From positions 496,001-560,000 of the forward strand of contig LFCN01000006.1 of NCBI GenBank assembly GCA_001189075.1: a stretch of 64,000 nt of DNA. The letters run 5' to 3'. Under the pieces are notes generated by a model. It had not been told where the DNA came from and did no database searches. It saw only the letters and a list, made by a program, of their open reading frames with translations. Shown piece by piece: positions 17,940 through 25,809 of the stretch (the first letter of the stretch is position 1; each line of letters begins with the position of its first letter). Source of the stretch: Parcubacteria bacterium C7867-004. Its GTDB lineage: Bacteria > Patescibacteria > Paceibacteria > UBA9973 > UBA2103. The translations under genes were made by a program, and so were the position numbers.

Positions 17940-18200
17940 TTGAAGATTCGAGTCCTACTCTCCCAGTTCGCAGTTTTTACAAAAAAGAAGCACCCAGGGT
18001 GCCACGAGGAAGTAATTCCTCCAGGCTCCCTCGGGCGGCTACATTCGAATTCATTTCTTGAAAAAGGGGAGATCGAGGAAGGGCAGACCACCCTCTGGCT
18101 TACCCCGAATGAGGCTCTCGAGCGCATGAAGACTGATCAGCCGAAGAAGATCGAAGGCCACTTCATCCTGAAGCGCGAGATAGCGTTCCTAGAGGCATAG
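17940..18200 (+). pseudogene. Remnant of a NUDIX hydrolase C-terminus
   Basis: An 86-codon frame opened by TTG directly behind the M23 stop, with no ribosome site. The second half (EKGEIEEGQTTLWLTPNEAL, then KIEGHFILKREIAFLEA) reads like the C-terminal end of NUDIX hydrolases, where a W.(S/T)P.EAL helix is followed by a (G)FI..R(E/D).AFL helix. The NUDIX box itself is missing. The first 40 codons contain two tandem hairpins (GCACC/GGTGC and GAGGAA/TTCCTC). Best read as a truncated gene; a short functional protein cannot be excluded. Confidence 0.45.
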
Positions 18201-18247
18201 CTTGATTCGAAAGGATCGTAGATCTGCCTTTGCTATACTTCCCCCAT

Positions 18248-19033
18248 ATGGAACACCTCGGAATCGCCGCACTGTGCCTGTTCGGATATATGACCGCAGC
18301 CTTCATTGTTGCCCTTATCAAGAAGGATAATGGGGTAGCTGACGTCGCCTACGGAGGCGGCTTCGTGCTCGTTGCATGGGTAACCTACGTATTAGGATTC
18401 ATGTCGCCCGGAAGCCTTCTTGCGTCGGTACTCGTTACAATCTGGGCGATACGGCTTTCCGGCCGCATTGCGAAGCGCAATCACGGCAAGCCCGAAGACT
18501 TCCGGTATAAGGAGTGGCGCGACGAGTGGGGGAAGTGGTTCATTCCCCGAAGCTTCCTCCAGGTATTCATGCTGCAAGGAATAATTCTCTTTGTAATCGC
18601 GCTTCCGGTGATGATGATCAATACCTTTGATACATCGATCAGCATCGGCATTGTTGCGCTCTTCGGTCTTTTAATTTGGGTGAAGGGATTCGTGTTCGAA
18701 GCGATGGCTGACTACGAGCTCGACCGGTTCATCAAGAATCCTGAGAACAAAGACAAAATCATGGACCAAGGACTCTGGCACTACAGCCGTCATCCGAACT
18801 ACTACGGAGAATCACTCATGTGGTGGGGAATCGCCGTCATCGCGTTCGGCACACTCTTTGCTGCGCTTGAAGGCATCGTATTCGCCGTGTTCGTGAGCCC
18901 GATCCTTATAACCTTCCTCCTCATCAAGGTTTCGGGTATCCCGCTGCTTGAGAAGCGCATGGAAGGAAAGCCGGGATGGAAGGAATACCAGCAGAAGACG
19001 AGTGCATTCATCCCTTGGTTCCCGAAGTCTTAA
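18248..19033 (+). CDS. DUF1295 membrane protein (steroid 5-alpha-reductase-like)
   Basis: A 261-residue polytopic protein with about seven helices. RIAKRNHGKPEDFRYKEWR and GLWHYSRHPNYYGESLMWWG are signatures of DUF1295/isoprenylcysteine methyltransferase-like proteins; the reaction in bacteria is mostly unknown. ATG 18248 follows TATACT (18234-18239) by 8 nt, so the longer upstream start is rejected. Overlaps the convergent glycosylase by 4 nt. Confidence 0.87.
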   Translation: MEHLGIAALCLFGYMTAAFIVALIKKDNGVADVAYGGGFVLVAWVTYVLGFMSPGSLLASVLVTIWAIRLSGRIAKRNHGKPEDFRYKEWRDEWGKWFIPRSFLQVFMLQGIILFVIALPVMMINTFDTSISIGIVALFGLLIWVKGFVFEAMADYELDRFIKNPENKDKIMDQGLWHYSRHPNYYGESLMWWGIAVIAFGTLFAALEGIVFAVFVSPILITFLLIKVSGIPLLEKRMEGKPGWKEYQQKTSAFIPWFPKS

Positions 19034-19680
19034 GGAGTATCGCGAAATCGCCAGAGAACACGAGACGCAAAGGAGCGGTGCGGAGACCACCGAAGCGCAA
19101 TCGTTTCGAGCTCGCGGATGTGCACGTCCTTCGGCAGTCCGTAGATCGCTTCTATCGATCGGCGGAGTCCCAAATCTCCCGGCGAGAATACGTCATCCCG
19201 CTCGAGCGCGAACATGAGAAACATCTCGGCGGTCCAGCGCCCGATGCCCCAGATCGCGGAAAGGCGTTCGACAGCTTCCGCTTCAGGAACTTTACGTAGA
19301 GAAGAAAGATCGAGACGTTCTTCGAGTATCGCACTTGAGAGCTCTTTAAGGGTCTTCGTCTTCGCAGCTGAGAGTCCAGCCGCACGCATGGTTTCTATTG
19401 AAATAGATTGGATTGCTTCTGGCGTAACCGATCCGTTACAGGCAACCTCAAGTCGTCCCCAAATAGTGTCTGCAGCCTTGGTCGAAAGCTGCTGCCCCGT
19501 TACGGAGCCTGCGAGCGCCGCAAACAACTGCTGATAGTTGCGGCGATGCCCCTTACGTTTAGCGAGCTCATCCCAATGGGGAAGGGCAGTTTTATATAGG
19601 AGCGGGTCGGCTTTCTTTAGATGCTTCATGGCATCCGTATACCTTTTGGATTTTCCCGTTCCCTCCTTTTTGGCCGGCAT
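19030..19680 (-). CDS. DNA-3-methyladenine glycosylase (AlkA/HhH-GPD)
   Basis: Base-excision repair glycosylase for alkylated purines. The hairpin-helix-hairpin LSAIWGIGRWTAEMFLMFAL is followed by the catalytic Asp in FSPGDLGLRR. At 216 residues it lacks the N-terminal TBP-like domain of E. coli AlkA and resembles the short AlkA forms. The N-terminus is Lys-rich. Stands alone, divergent from the small membrane gene at 19702. Confidence 0.9.
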   Translation of the reverse strand: MPAKKEGTGKSKRYTDAMKHLKKADPLLYKTALPHWDELAKRKGHRRNYQQLFAALAGSVTGQQLSTKAADTIWGRLEVACNGSVTPEAIQSISIETMRAAGLSAAKTKTLKELSSAILEERLDLSSLRKVPEAEAVERLSAIWGIGRWTAEMFLMFALERDDVFSPGDLGLRRSIEAIYGLPKDVHIRELETIALRWSPHRSFASRVLWRFRDTP

Positions 19681-19701
19681 GGGCGTAGTATACTGTCTCC
19701 C

Positions 19702-19899
19702 ATGGCCCGATTCATCATCCTCGTTATCATCGTTATAATCGTCTTTTCGTACTTCGGCATCTCTCTCCGGAGCGTCGTAGAATCACCGACAGGGCAGGAT
19801 AACTTCTCCTTCGTCTGGATGTACGTAAAGGACGGCTGGGATATCATCGTCGGATTCGTCGCTGGACTGCTTAATGCAGTGCGCAACACCGTCTCCTAG
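19702..19899 (+). CDS. Small membrane protein, 65 residues
   Basis: Not recognised. An Ile/Val-only helix at residues 4-20 and a weaker C-terminal hydrophobic segment (DGWDIIVGFVAGLLNAV). TATACT (19689-19694) lies 7 nt before the ATG: leaderless. DUF3467 gene starts 2 nt downstream, so the pair is co-transcribed. Confidence 0.7.
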   Translation: MARFIILVIIVIIVFSYFGISLRSVVESPTGQDNFSFVWMYVKDGWDIIVGFVAGLLNAVRNTVS

Positions 19900-19901
19900 G
19901 T

Positions 19902-20171
19902 ATGGAGGAAGAACTGCCAAAGCCGAAGAAGAAGCAGCTTCCTATAGTGCTTCCGCGCGACTCCCGCGCGCACTACGTGAACGCCACGCAGGTAACCGTA
20001 TCTGATGATTCAGTCATCATCCAATTCGCCTATGTAAGGCCCGGAAGCAAGGAAGGGCAGCTCGTCTCCGAGATCGCGCTCTCACCAAAACACGCTATAG
20101 ACTTCAGTCGCTCGCTCGACTCCACCATCAAGAAGCATTTCACAAGGCACCTCGACGAGTTTGGGTACTAG
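19902..20171 (+). CDS. DUF3467-like protein
   Basis: 89 residues with a Lys-rich start followed by HYVNATQVTVSDDSVIIQFAYV and SEIALSPKHAIDFSRSLDSTIKK. This is the DUF3467 pattern (asparagine after Tyr, a beta strand with F-x-Y, then SP.HA....L...). Family function unknown. Second gene of a two-gene operon. Confidence 0.8.
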   Translation: MEEELPKPKKKQLPIVLPRDSRAHYVNATQVTVSDDSVIIQFAYVRPGSKEGQLVSEIALSPKHAIDFSRSLDSTIKKHFTRHLDEFGY

Positions 20172-20276
20172 CCAATTTCCGAAAAGCTGATAATGAAGAC
20201 TTCACAATCTTCATGAGGCGTTCATGCACCATACGCTATACATATGAGCGTACACAGATTAATTAATTACAAGGAC

Positions 20277-20510
20277 ATGAAAAAGGTACTTCTTAGTGTT
20301 TTCGCGCTTGCGGCAATAGTCGCAGCACCCGCAGTTTCTCTCGCCGCAACGTACGCATATGTGAATACCACGGGCGAAGTGCGCACTGTGGAGGCCGCCT
20401 CGGCAAACCAGGCACTCTCTACTGCACCGAACCTCGGCGTTCACAGCGGCGTGATGCTTATCGAGGATGTGTCCGACCCAGTCGTCGGCGATCGGGTAGG
20501 CGGCGTGTAA
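20277..20510 (+). CDS. Small exported protein
   Basis: 77 residues: a clear signal peptide (residues 1-23, cleavage after SLA) and a mature part of about 54 residues that begins ATYAYVNTTGEVRTVEA and ends GDRVGGV. Function unknown. ATG 20277 is used because an in-frame upstream ATG at 20244 sits one base after a TATACA box; the chosen start has AAGGA just upstream. Confidence 0.7.
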   Translation: MKKVLLSVFALAAIVAAPAVSLAATYAYVNTTGEVRTVEAASANQALSTAPNLGVHSGVMLIEDVSDPVVGDRVGGV

Positions 20511-20534
20511 ATCGCTTCCGAACGTATCGATTAA

Positions 20535-20577
20535 CTGAATCCCCGGCTCCTTGGAGCCGGGGATTCAGTATTTCTTC
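20535..20577 (+). terminator. Very strong intrinsic terminator
   Basis: Perfect 16-bp stem (20535-20550 with 20553-20568) and a 2-nt loop, then TATTTCTTC. Confidence 0.9.
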
Positions 20578-20641
20578 ATGATTTGAACAGGGTATGTGCG
20601 GTATACTTCGATCCTTGCTTCGTAACCCAACTAATACTCCT

Positions 20642-21727
20642 ATGTCTCACTCAAAACCTGAGATCTTCGTCGGTGCAGTCTTTCTCGCATTCGCCCTTAT
20701 GCTTCCGGCCCCTGCGCTGGCCGCAAGCTCGAAGACCTCGTGCTTACTAACGCTTACCACACCTTCCGGCACCGCGACTGTAGCGAATGCAAAGGGTGAA
20801 GTGCTCCTTGCCGCAGGTGAGAAGATAACTATCAAATGGAAGAGTACGAATGCTACCAAAGCAACCGATGCAGCCGGAAAGACCATCGCACTTCAAGGAA
20901 CGGAAACGGACGAGCCTGAAGCGACGACCAAGTATACGTACAAGTTCTCGAATGGGACCCGCAAAGTGGAATGCGCCGTAACGGTGCACGTCGTTGAAGC
21001 CGGCATCGATCGAAGCTCGCTAAGCACTACGAGCACCAAACCGACTATCACGGGAACCGCCGAGGGAACGAAGACGGTCCGTATACTTATTAAGGACAGC
21101 AAAGGCAAGTACGTATTCAAGAGCAAGGATGTAAAGGTCCGTAACGGAGTCTGGAAGATTCCGGCCAAAAAGGCGCTTCTGAAAGGCACCTACGCCGTCG
21201 AGCTATACGGAGAGAAGAAGCTTGATCTGAATCTGATTGAGAAAGCGACTCTTACCATAGGGCAGGGTGGCACCGTCTTAAACGGCGGAACGCTTTCCGC
21301 CTCGCTTATTCCGCTCTTGTTCGGAGGAACGGCCGCAGGAGGAACTTCCGTTCCCGTAACGTATCTAAAGCTCTCGAATACCGGCAAGTCGGCGGTAAGT
21401 ATCGAAGGAATTAATTTCAAGCAGAATGGTTCCGCATCGGGCGATGTTGTTATCGGCTTCGAGACCAGCGACGACAAGGGTGGATCGATAGGGAGGTCAG
21501 GTGGAGTTGAGGGAACAAGCCCGTTCAAGAATGGAACGGCGTTCGCACCACTTAAAGCAACCATTCCACCAAGTTCGTACCGCATTTTCACCGTGAAGGC
21601 GATGCTGACCAGGAATATCGCCTCTTCCGTAGGGAAGCAGCTTTCGCTTGACGTGACTGGCGTCGATACTACCGCAAACATTGTCGGTCTACCCGTAAAA
21701 GGAACGTCCTGGGTTCTCACGTACTAG
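20642..21727 (+). CDS. Exported protein with Ig-like region
   Basis: 361 residues with a signal peptide (cleavage after ALA near 26). It has two beta-rich modules: an Ig-like part (TCLLTLTTPSG..VTVHVVE, with TATVANA and ITIKWKST strands), a linker and second beta domain with TGTAEGTKTVRILIKD, and a C-terminal domain starting VPVTYLKLSNTGKSAVS. Likely a surface or wall protein; no catalytic motif seen. ATG 20642 is chosen over an upstream in-frame start that would precede the TATACT box. Confidence 0.75.
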   Translation: MSHSKPEIFVGAVFLAFALMLPAPALAASSKTSCLLTLTTPSGTATVANAKGEVLLAAGEKITIKWKSTNATKATDAAGKTIALQGTETDEPEATTKYTYKFSNGTRKVECAVTVHVVEAGIDRSSLSTTSTKPTITGTAEGTKTVRILIKDSKGKYVFKSKDVKVRNGVWKIPAKKALLKGTYAVELYGEKKLDLNLIEKATLTIGQGGTVLNGGTLSASLIPLLFGGTAAGGTSVPVTYLKLSNTGKSAVSIEGINFKQNGSASGDVVIGFETSDDKGGSIGRSGGVEGTSPFKNGTAFAPLKATIPPSSYRIFTVKAMLTRNIASSVGKQLSLDVTGVDTTANIVGLPVKGTSWVLTY

Positions 21728-21770
21728 GCGAAGTTGTGTATATTGTGTGGAGAAATCGGTAGTTTGTGTC

Positions 21771-21800
21771 TTGTAGGCGCATACGCGCCAGTGCTACCAT
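21771..21800 (+). promoter_or_regulatory. lexA promoter with operator-like inverted repeat
   Basis: TTGTAG (21771-21776), 18-nt spacer, TACCAT (21795-21800). The spacer holds a perfect GGCGC-N4-GCGCC repeat (21776-21789), the right place and symmetry for a repressor operator. The lexA ATG follows 6 nt after the -10. Confidence 0.5.
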
Positions 21801-21806
21801 GCATAC

Positions 21807-22508
21807 ATGACTCGGCTCGTATCACTCACTCAAGCCCAGAAGGAAACGCTCACGCTGATCGAGCGCAGCATCAGTAGGTCTGGCAAGGCGCCGACCATAA
21901 CCGAGATGCGCGATGCCTTCAAGCTCCGCTCACTCCGCAGCGTGACTCAGCGCATCGAGAGTCTTGAGAAGAAGGGCCTTATTAAGCGCGACCGATTCCG
22001 TCACCGCGGCATCTCGCTTATCGACGGCGTTGCGTCTCAGCTTTCTTCCGACTTGATACAGGTTCCCGTTATCGCATCTGCCGGCTGTGACGCCATGGAG
22101 GTCTATGCGGAGAATCGGTACGACGAGTACATCATGGTTGATCGCAGCCTCATCAAGGGCCGCACGAGCCCATCTATGAATATCGCGGCTGTACGCGCTG
22201 TCGGCGATAGCATGCAGGATGCAGGCATCCACAGCGGCGACTACGTCATTGTCGAGGTTACCGACCGCGTCGAGAACGGCGACCGTGTCGTTGCGATTCT
22301 CGGGAATATGGCGGTTATCAAACGCTTCGATCGCGAAGGCGACGTCGTCTACCTCAATCCGGAGAACAAGTACGGCACGTATCACCCGATCGTCGTCCGC
22401 GAGGAAGACTCGCGCATCTTCGGCAAGGTCCTCTCCATCATTCCCGGCACTGAGTGGGTGGATGACATAAAGGTTGAGTACTACACGGAGTACGAGCAGG
22501 CCCGTTAG
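21807..22508 (+). CDS. lexA: LexA repressor / S24 self-cleaving peptidase
   Basis: SOS repressor. An N-terminal winged helix (residues 1-70: TEMRDAFKLRSLRSVTQRIESLEKKGLI interrupted here by usual LexA features) is followed by the S24 domain. The scissile Ala-Gly is at 92-93, the catalytic Ser at 135 in GDSM and the Lys at about 172 in MAVIKR. 233 residues; the C-terminal 25 are an acidic extension. A GGCGC/GCGCC repeat in its promoter suggests autoregulation. Confidence 0.9.
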   Translation: MTRLVSLTQAQKETLTLIERSISRSGKAPTITEMRDAFKLRSLRSVTQRIESLEKKGLIKRDRFRHRGISLIDGVASQLSSDLIQVPVIASAGCDAMEVYAENRYDEYIMVDRSLIKGRTSPSMNIAAVRAVGDSMQDAGIHSGDYVIVEVTDRVENGDRVVAILGNMAVIKRFDREGDVVYLNPENKYGTYHPIVVREEDSRIFGKVLSIIPGTEWVDDIKVEYYTEYEQAR

Positions 22509-22525
22509 TTAGTTAATCTTTATAT

Positions 22526-22561
22526 AAATGAAAACACCGGATCCTTAGAGGATTCCGGTGT
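22526..22561 (-). terminator. Minus-strand terminator
   Basis: ACACCGG...CCGGTGT stem with one bulge (22534-22545 with 22549-22561). Read on the minus strand it is followed by TTTTCATTT, so it ends the 22586-22972 gene. Confidence 0.8.
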
Positions 22562-22585
22562 CGGTGGAGCGGGGAGTCCGGTCGA

Positions 22586-22972
22586 CTACCCTTCGACGTC
22601 GGGCGCCAGACGGTCGAGCCGGTCGGCCAGCATGTCGCCGGTGGCGGTCGCGCTGAGGCAGTGGCAGAACGCCTGGTGCATGTCGGCCTTGCTGAGGCTC
22701 ATCGCATCGATCACGCCGCCCGCGGTGCCGTTCGTGGCGACGCCGACGCTGGCGAGGGCTTGGTCGACGGGCTCGAGCACGGTGCCGGCGACCAGCATGG
22801 GGCGGAGCGTCTGCAGCGACTGGAGTTCGATGTCGGCGATGGCGTTGAACCTGGTCGAGCCGTGGTTCGCGCGCAGCGAATTCGACACGTGGGCGAAGAG
22901 TTGGCTGCGGCTCAGGGTGACAGCGGCGACGGGCGCGGAAGCGGCCGTGATGCGGTCCCGGACTTCAGACAT
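22586..22972 (-). CDS. Hypothetical 128-residue helical protein
   Basis: Not recognised. Ala/Leu-rich, soluble, predicted mostly helical; contains CHCLSATATGD near the end, two Cys separated by one residue. The ATG at 22972 has GGAG 6 nt upstream and is preferred to a TTG four codons earlier. Its codons are richer in GCC, CTG and GTC than the neighbouring core genes. Own terminator. Confidence 0.65.
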   Translation of the reverse strand: MSEVRDRITAASAPVAAVTLSRSQLFAHVSNSLRANHGSTRFNAIADIELQSLQTLRPMLVAGTVLEPVDQALASVGVATNGTAGGVIDAMSLSKADMHQAFCHCLSATATGDMLADRLDRLAPDVEG

Positions 22973-23166
22973 GATGGTCTCCAATCGATTCGATGATGTA
23001 CAGCGAGTCTATCGCCGAGATCCTAAGAACAAGCGCCCTTGTGATCTGATAAAAAATCTAGCACTGGATCGGACATGAAGCAAGATAATTTCTATACGTC
23101 AAATTGCGCATCGTGTTGTACTTTTCATAAATCTATTGCACACTCAGACCGACTCTCATAGTAGCT

Positions 23167-23173
23167 AAGGAGG
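23167..23173 (+). promoter_or_regulatory. Shine-Dalgarno site deciding a TTG start
   Basis: AAGGAGG, 5 nt before the TTG at 23179. It is one of the strongest ribosome sites in the window and fixes this non-ATG start. Confidence 0.8.
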
Positions 23174-23178
23174 CGAAC

Positions 23179-24660
23179 TTGGGAGATGCAACCACACCAT
23201 CGGTCGCGTTCTCGAACGCCTCCGAAGCTCTTTCACAACTGGGAATTCCCGATATCCTGCCGACTCTTCACCAAGCAGGCGTCGCGATCAAGCGATCTAT
23301 CCTGGGCGGAAGCCATTCGGTAGTAACCTACCCACCGCTCAACGCGCTCTCAAAGGTAGAGGATTCAAGCGCGCTTTCATCCATCATTCGATATGGCGCG
23401 CAAACGAGCCTGTACATTCATATCGCATTCTGCGAGACCGAGTGTACGTTCTGCCACTACGCAGTTCGCAAATACCGCGGGCAGGAGAAAAGCTCGCAGA
23501 AAAAGACGGATGACGTTGTTCGCTACCTGTCGGCGCTTGAGAAGGAGATCGAATCTTGGGGCCGAAAGCTCCACGAATCCGGAACTACTATTTCATCCGT
23601 CTACATCGGCGGCGGCACGCCACTCATCCTTGAGACCGAGCAGCTGCGTTCGCTCTTAGCGAAAATCTGCGAAGAGTTCACGCTTGTCTCCGGAATCGAG
23701 ATCTGCGTGGAAGGAAGTCCTCTTACCATCCTCGCGCCCGGCGGCCATGAAAAGCTGCAGGCACTAAAGCTGGCAGGAGTGACTCGCTTCAGCTTTGGGG
23801 TCCAGTCTTTCAACAACGAGGTCCTAAAGAGAGCTGCGCGCGGCTATAAGCGCGCTCAGGCGTACCAAGCCTGCATGATCGTGAACTCGGTCTTCGAGAA
23901 CTGGAACCTTGATCTCATTCAGTCCCTCTACATGGGGACGCCGGAGGAGGTCTGGGAGAATCTCGAAATACTGCGTCTCGTGCGCCCTCCGCACATAACG
24001 TGGTATCACGGACGCTTTGCCGCTCGCCCCCAAGGCGATTGGCTCAGCGTGGAAGGGAAGCGCGAGCACTTTGAAGGGGAGTTAAGTACCCTGCTCGGTC
24101 GGATGCTCATCTGGCGGACGCTTGTCGATGAGATGGGCTACCACCAGGTCGACGGCAATCGGTTCGTTCGGGACCCTGAGTTCGAGGATCCGTTTAAGAA
24201 GACACGGACTTCGGTTGGGAATGATCTGCTCGGTCTCGGCGCGTCTTCGTACTCGCATGTGGACGAGCGAACGGGTCAGGACCCGTTCTTCGCCGGCTGG
24301 TTCTTCCGGAACCATACGGACATCGCTGCGTATGTTGAAGCGATGGAGTCCGGACGGATCCCGATTGGAACCTGCATGCCGTTCACACCGGCAGAGCACC
24401 TTGCGGCGTCCTACGTCATAGGGCTTCGCACGGGACGAACGGAGACCGAGTACGACCGCAAGGTTGCGATCGAGGAACCAACCCTCGCCGCGCACTACCG
24501 AACGCTCGTAGGAGGACTTGAGGCGCTCGGCTTGCTTGAACGCTTCCAGGACGGGTCAAATGACGTGCTCCACTTAACACTCCTCGGAAGACTCTTTGAG
24601 GATGAGATCCTGAGCGCGTTCTACAGCCCCGACGTGCTACAGGCGCTTTCCCGGCGCTAA
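23179..24660 (+). CDS. HemN/HemW-like radical SAM enzyme
   Basis: 493 residues. The radical SAM cluster motif is C85-x3-C89-x2-C92 (FCETECTFCHY), preceded by LYIHIAF as in HemN/HemW, then YIGGGTPL and a FSFGVQSFNNEVLKRAARGY segment typical of coproporphyrinogen-oxidase-like enzymes. The Cys after the cluster motif that HemN uses is absent. CPR bacteria usually lack haem synthesis, so a haem chaperone (HemW) or an unrelated methyltransferase/cyclopropanase-type role is more likely than coproporphyrinogen oxidation (inference). Alone between an SD site and a private terminator. Confidence 0.85.
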   Translation: MGDATTPSVAFSNASEALSQLGIPDILPTLHQAGVAIKRSILGGSHSVVTYPPLNALSKVEDSSALSSIIRYGAQTSLYIHIAFCETECTFCHYAVRKYRGQEKSSQKKTDDVVRYLSALEKEIESWGRKLHESGTTISSVYIGGGTPLILETEQLRSLLAKICEEFTLVSGIEICVEGSPLTILAPGGHEKLQALKLAGVTRFSFGVQSFNNEVLKRAARGYKRAQAYQACMIVNSVFENWNLDLIQSLYMGTPEEVWENLEILRLVRPPHITWYHGRFAARPQGDWLSVEGKREHFEGELSTLLGRMLIWRTLVDEMGYHQVDGNRFVRDPEFEDPFKKTRTSVGNDLLGLGASSYSHVDERTGQDPFFAGWFFRNHTDIAAYVEAMESGRIPIGTCMPFTPAEHLAASYVIGLRTGRTETEYDRKVAIEEPTLAAHYRTLVGGLEALGLLERFQDGSNDVLHLTLLGRLFEDEILSAFYSPDVLQALSRR

Positions 24661-24665
24661 CTAAC

Positions 24666-24704
24666 CACCATGAGCCTTCAAACTCGTGGTGTTTTTCTTT
24701 ATTT
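24666..24704 (+). terminator. Intrinsic terminator
   Basis: 9-bp stem CACCATGAG (24666-24674) with CTCGTGGTG (24683-24691), one G-U pair, then TTTTTCTTTATTT. Confidence 0.9.
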
Positions 24705-25432
24705 GAATGAAATAGGGAAGTAGCACTTCCCTAGCTCCATACAGAGAAATCGGGGAAGTGGTCATAGAACTTTTTTAGTGACACATACAGAGCAGTCTAC
24801 GAGGACTGATAGCTGTCTCTATGACTGATGACGACCGACTCTGTAGTCCTGAAGAAAGGGAATTACGCACATTCGAGCGAGGCAAGATACGGCCCACTTT
24901 CTCAGTCTCCTTGTACTTTGTTACGTAAAAGGTATATTGTGCGCACATTAAAACCGCTTCCCTGAAGGCCTTTAATGAGCTTCTTGGCCTCGTGACTTAC
25001 CCCTCTACAATGCGCCCTCTATTCCCTTCACGGTCGATCAGATCAGGTTAGTCTCTCCTGTATCTGAAGCTAGGAATAAATTTGTAATACTGAAAAAGAC
25101 AAAAATAGAGCACTTCCCCGAAACTCGAAAAATGGCCTCCGGGGAAGTGGTTTTCCATGAAAGAGAAAATCTGCTAGAGAGCCACTTCCCTGTCCTAATG
25201 CGACAGACCCTGGCAATGAATAACATCGCCAGGGCCGTAAGGGTTTGATGGGAACGTCTGTGTTGTAGGCCTGACCGAGCCATCAGACGCGGCGAATGGG
25301 CCGTTAGCACGTGGCCTAGGTCAGACGGAAAAAGAAGCGACTCATGTGCGTCTCCCTGGTTTTCATGTCACAGCGACATGATCTATTCGAATACTGTCGC
25401 ATGTATGCAAAGCCGTCAAGAAACTTTCTCTC
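24705..25432. other. Gene-free region with inverted repeats, possible ncRNA
   Basis: About 730 nt without a credible gene. The motif CACTTCCC occurs at 24724, 25111 and 25183 and its complement GGGAAGT(G) at 24715, 24753 and 25142. They form hairpins 24715-24731, 24724-24760 and 25111-25149 (9 bp, 21-nt loop). On the minus strand the last one is followed by a T-rich run like a terminator. A second structured block (25203-25325) has CCCTGGC/GCCAGGG, CGTCTG/CAGACG and CTGACC/GGTCAG pairs. I found no tmRNA, RNase P, SRP or 6S signatures. A 35-codon frame at 24821 has no ribosome site and is not called. Confidence 0.5.
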
Positions 25433-25460
25433 AAGAAAAAACCGCCCTTCAGAGCGGTTG
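25432..25460 (-). terminator. Minus-strand terminator
   Basis: ACCGC/GCGGT-type stem; on the minus strand it runs into TTTTTTCTT. The TGA of the 48-residue gene lies inside the stem. Confidence 0.85.
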
Positions 25461-25595
25461 TGTGCGAAGTCGTTGCCGGAGGTTATCGTCGACATCCTCC
25501 GGTGCGAGTGCGGCGCGGACCTGGTGCGCGATGATATACACATCGGAGTCAGGTTCGTCCTCTTCCCTGTCCGGCTGTCTTTCATCAGAAGCCAT
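25449..25595 (-). CDS. Small acidic 48-residue protein
   Basis: Not recognised. N-terminal half is strongly acidic (MASDERQPDREEDEPDSD), then VYIIAHQVRAAL and a short Arg-rich helix. The set of signals is complete: extended -10 TGC-TATAAC on the minus strand (25719-25724), an AAAGGGA site before the ATG, and a stop codon within the terminator. A 24-codon upstream frame (25607-25681) ends 11 nt before this start and might couple translation. Too short for most gene finders. Confidence 0.6.
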   Translation of the reverse strand: MASDERQPDREEDEPDSDVYIIAHQVRAALAPEDVDDNLRQRLRTQPL

Positions 25596-25747
25596 GGGCT
25601 TCCCTTTCAGTTACTGGTGTCGGACCAGCGGCCATTGGTGACCGGAACGGTTTCTGTAAGAGAAAGCTGTATGGAAGCCATCTCCCCAACGGGAAGGTGC
25701 CGCAGATCCGACTAGAGAGTTATAGCACACTCTCGTTCTCGGTTCTT

Positions 25748-25776
25748 TTGACGATTAGTAATTGATAGTGCATAAT
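25748..25776 (+). promoter_or_regulatory. Promoter
   Basis: TTGACG (25748-25753), 17-nt spacer, CATAAT (25771-25776). Divergent from the promoter of the 48-residue minus-strand gene. Confidence 0.65.
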
Positions 25777-25809
25777 ATTTAGGAAGTTCCCAGCACATAG
25801 GAGATCTGA

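Noticed and set aside
17985..18045. T-box-like sequence (AGGGTGCCACG)
   Set aside because: Only part of the T-box consensus matches, no specifier stem or downstream synthetase; lies within the NUDIX remnant.
24821..24928. 35-codon ORF in the gene-free region
   Set aside because: No ribosome site or -10 at leaderless distance and no terminator after it.
24705..25432. tmRNA, RNase P RNA, SRP RNA or 6S RNA
   Set aside because: None of the conserved core sequences of these RNAs could be found on either strand.
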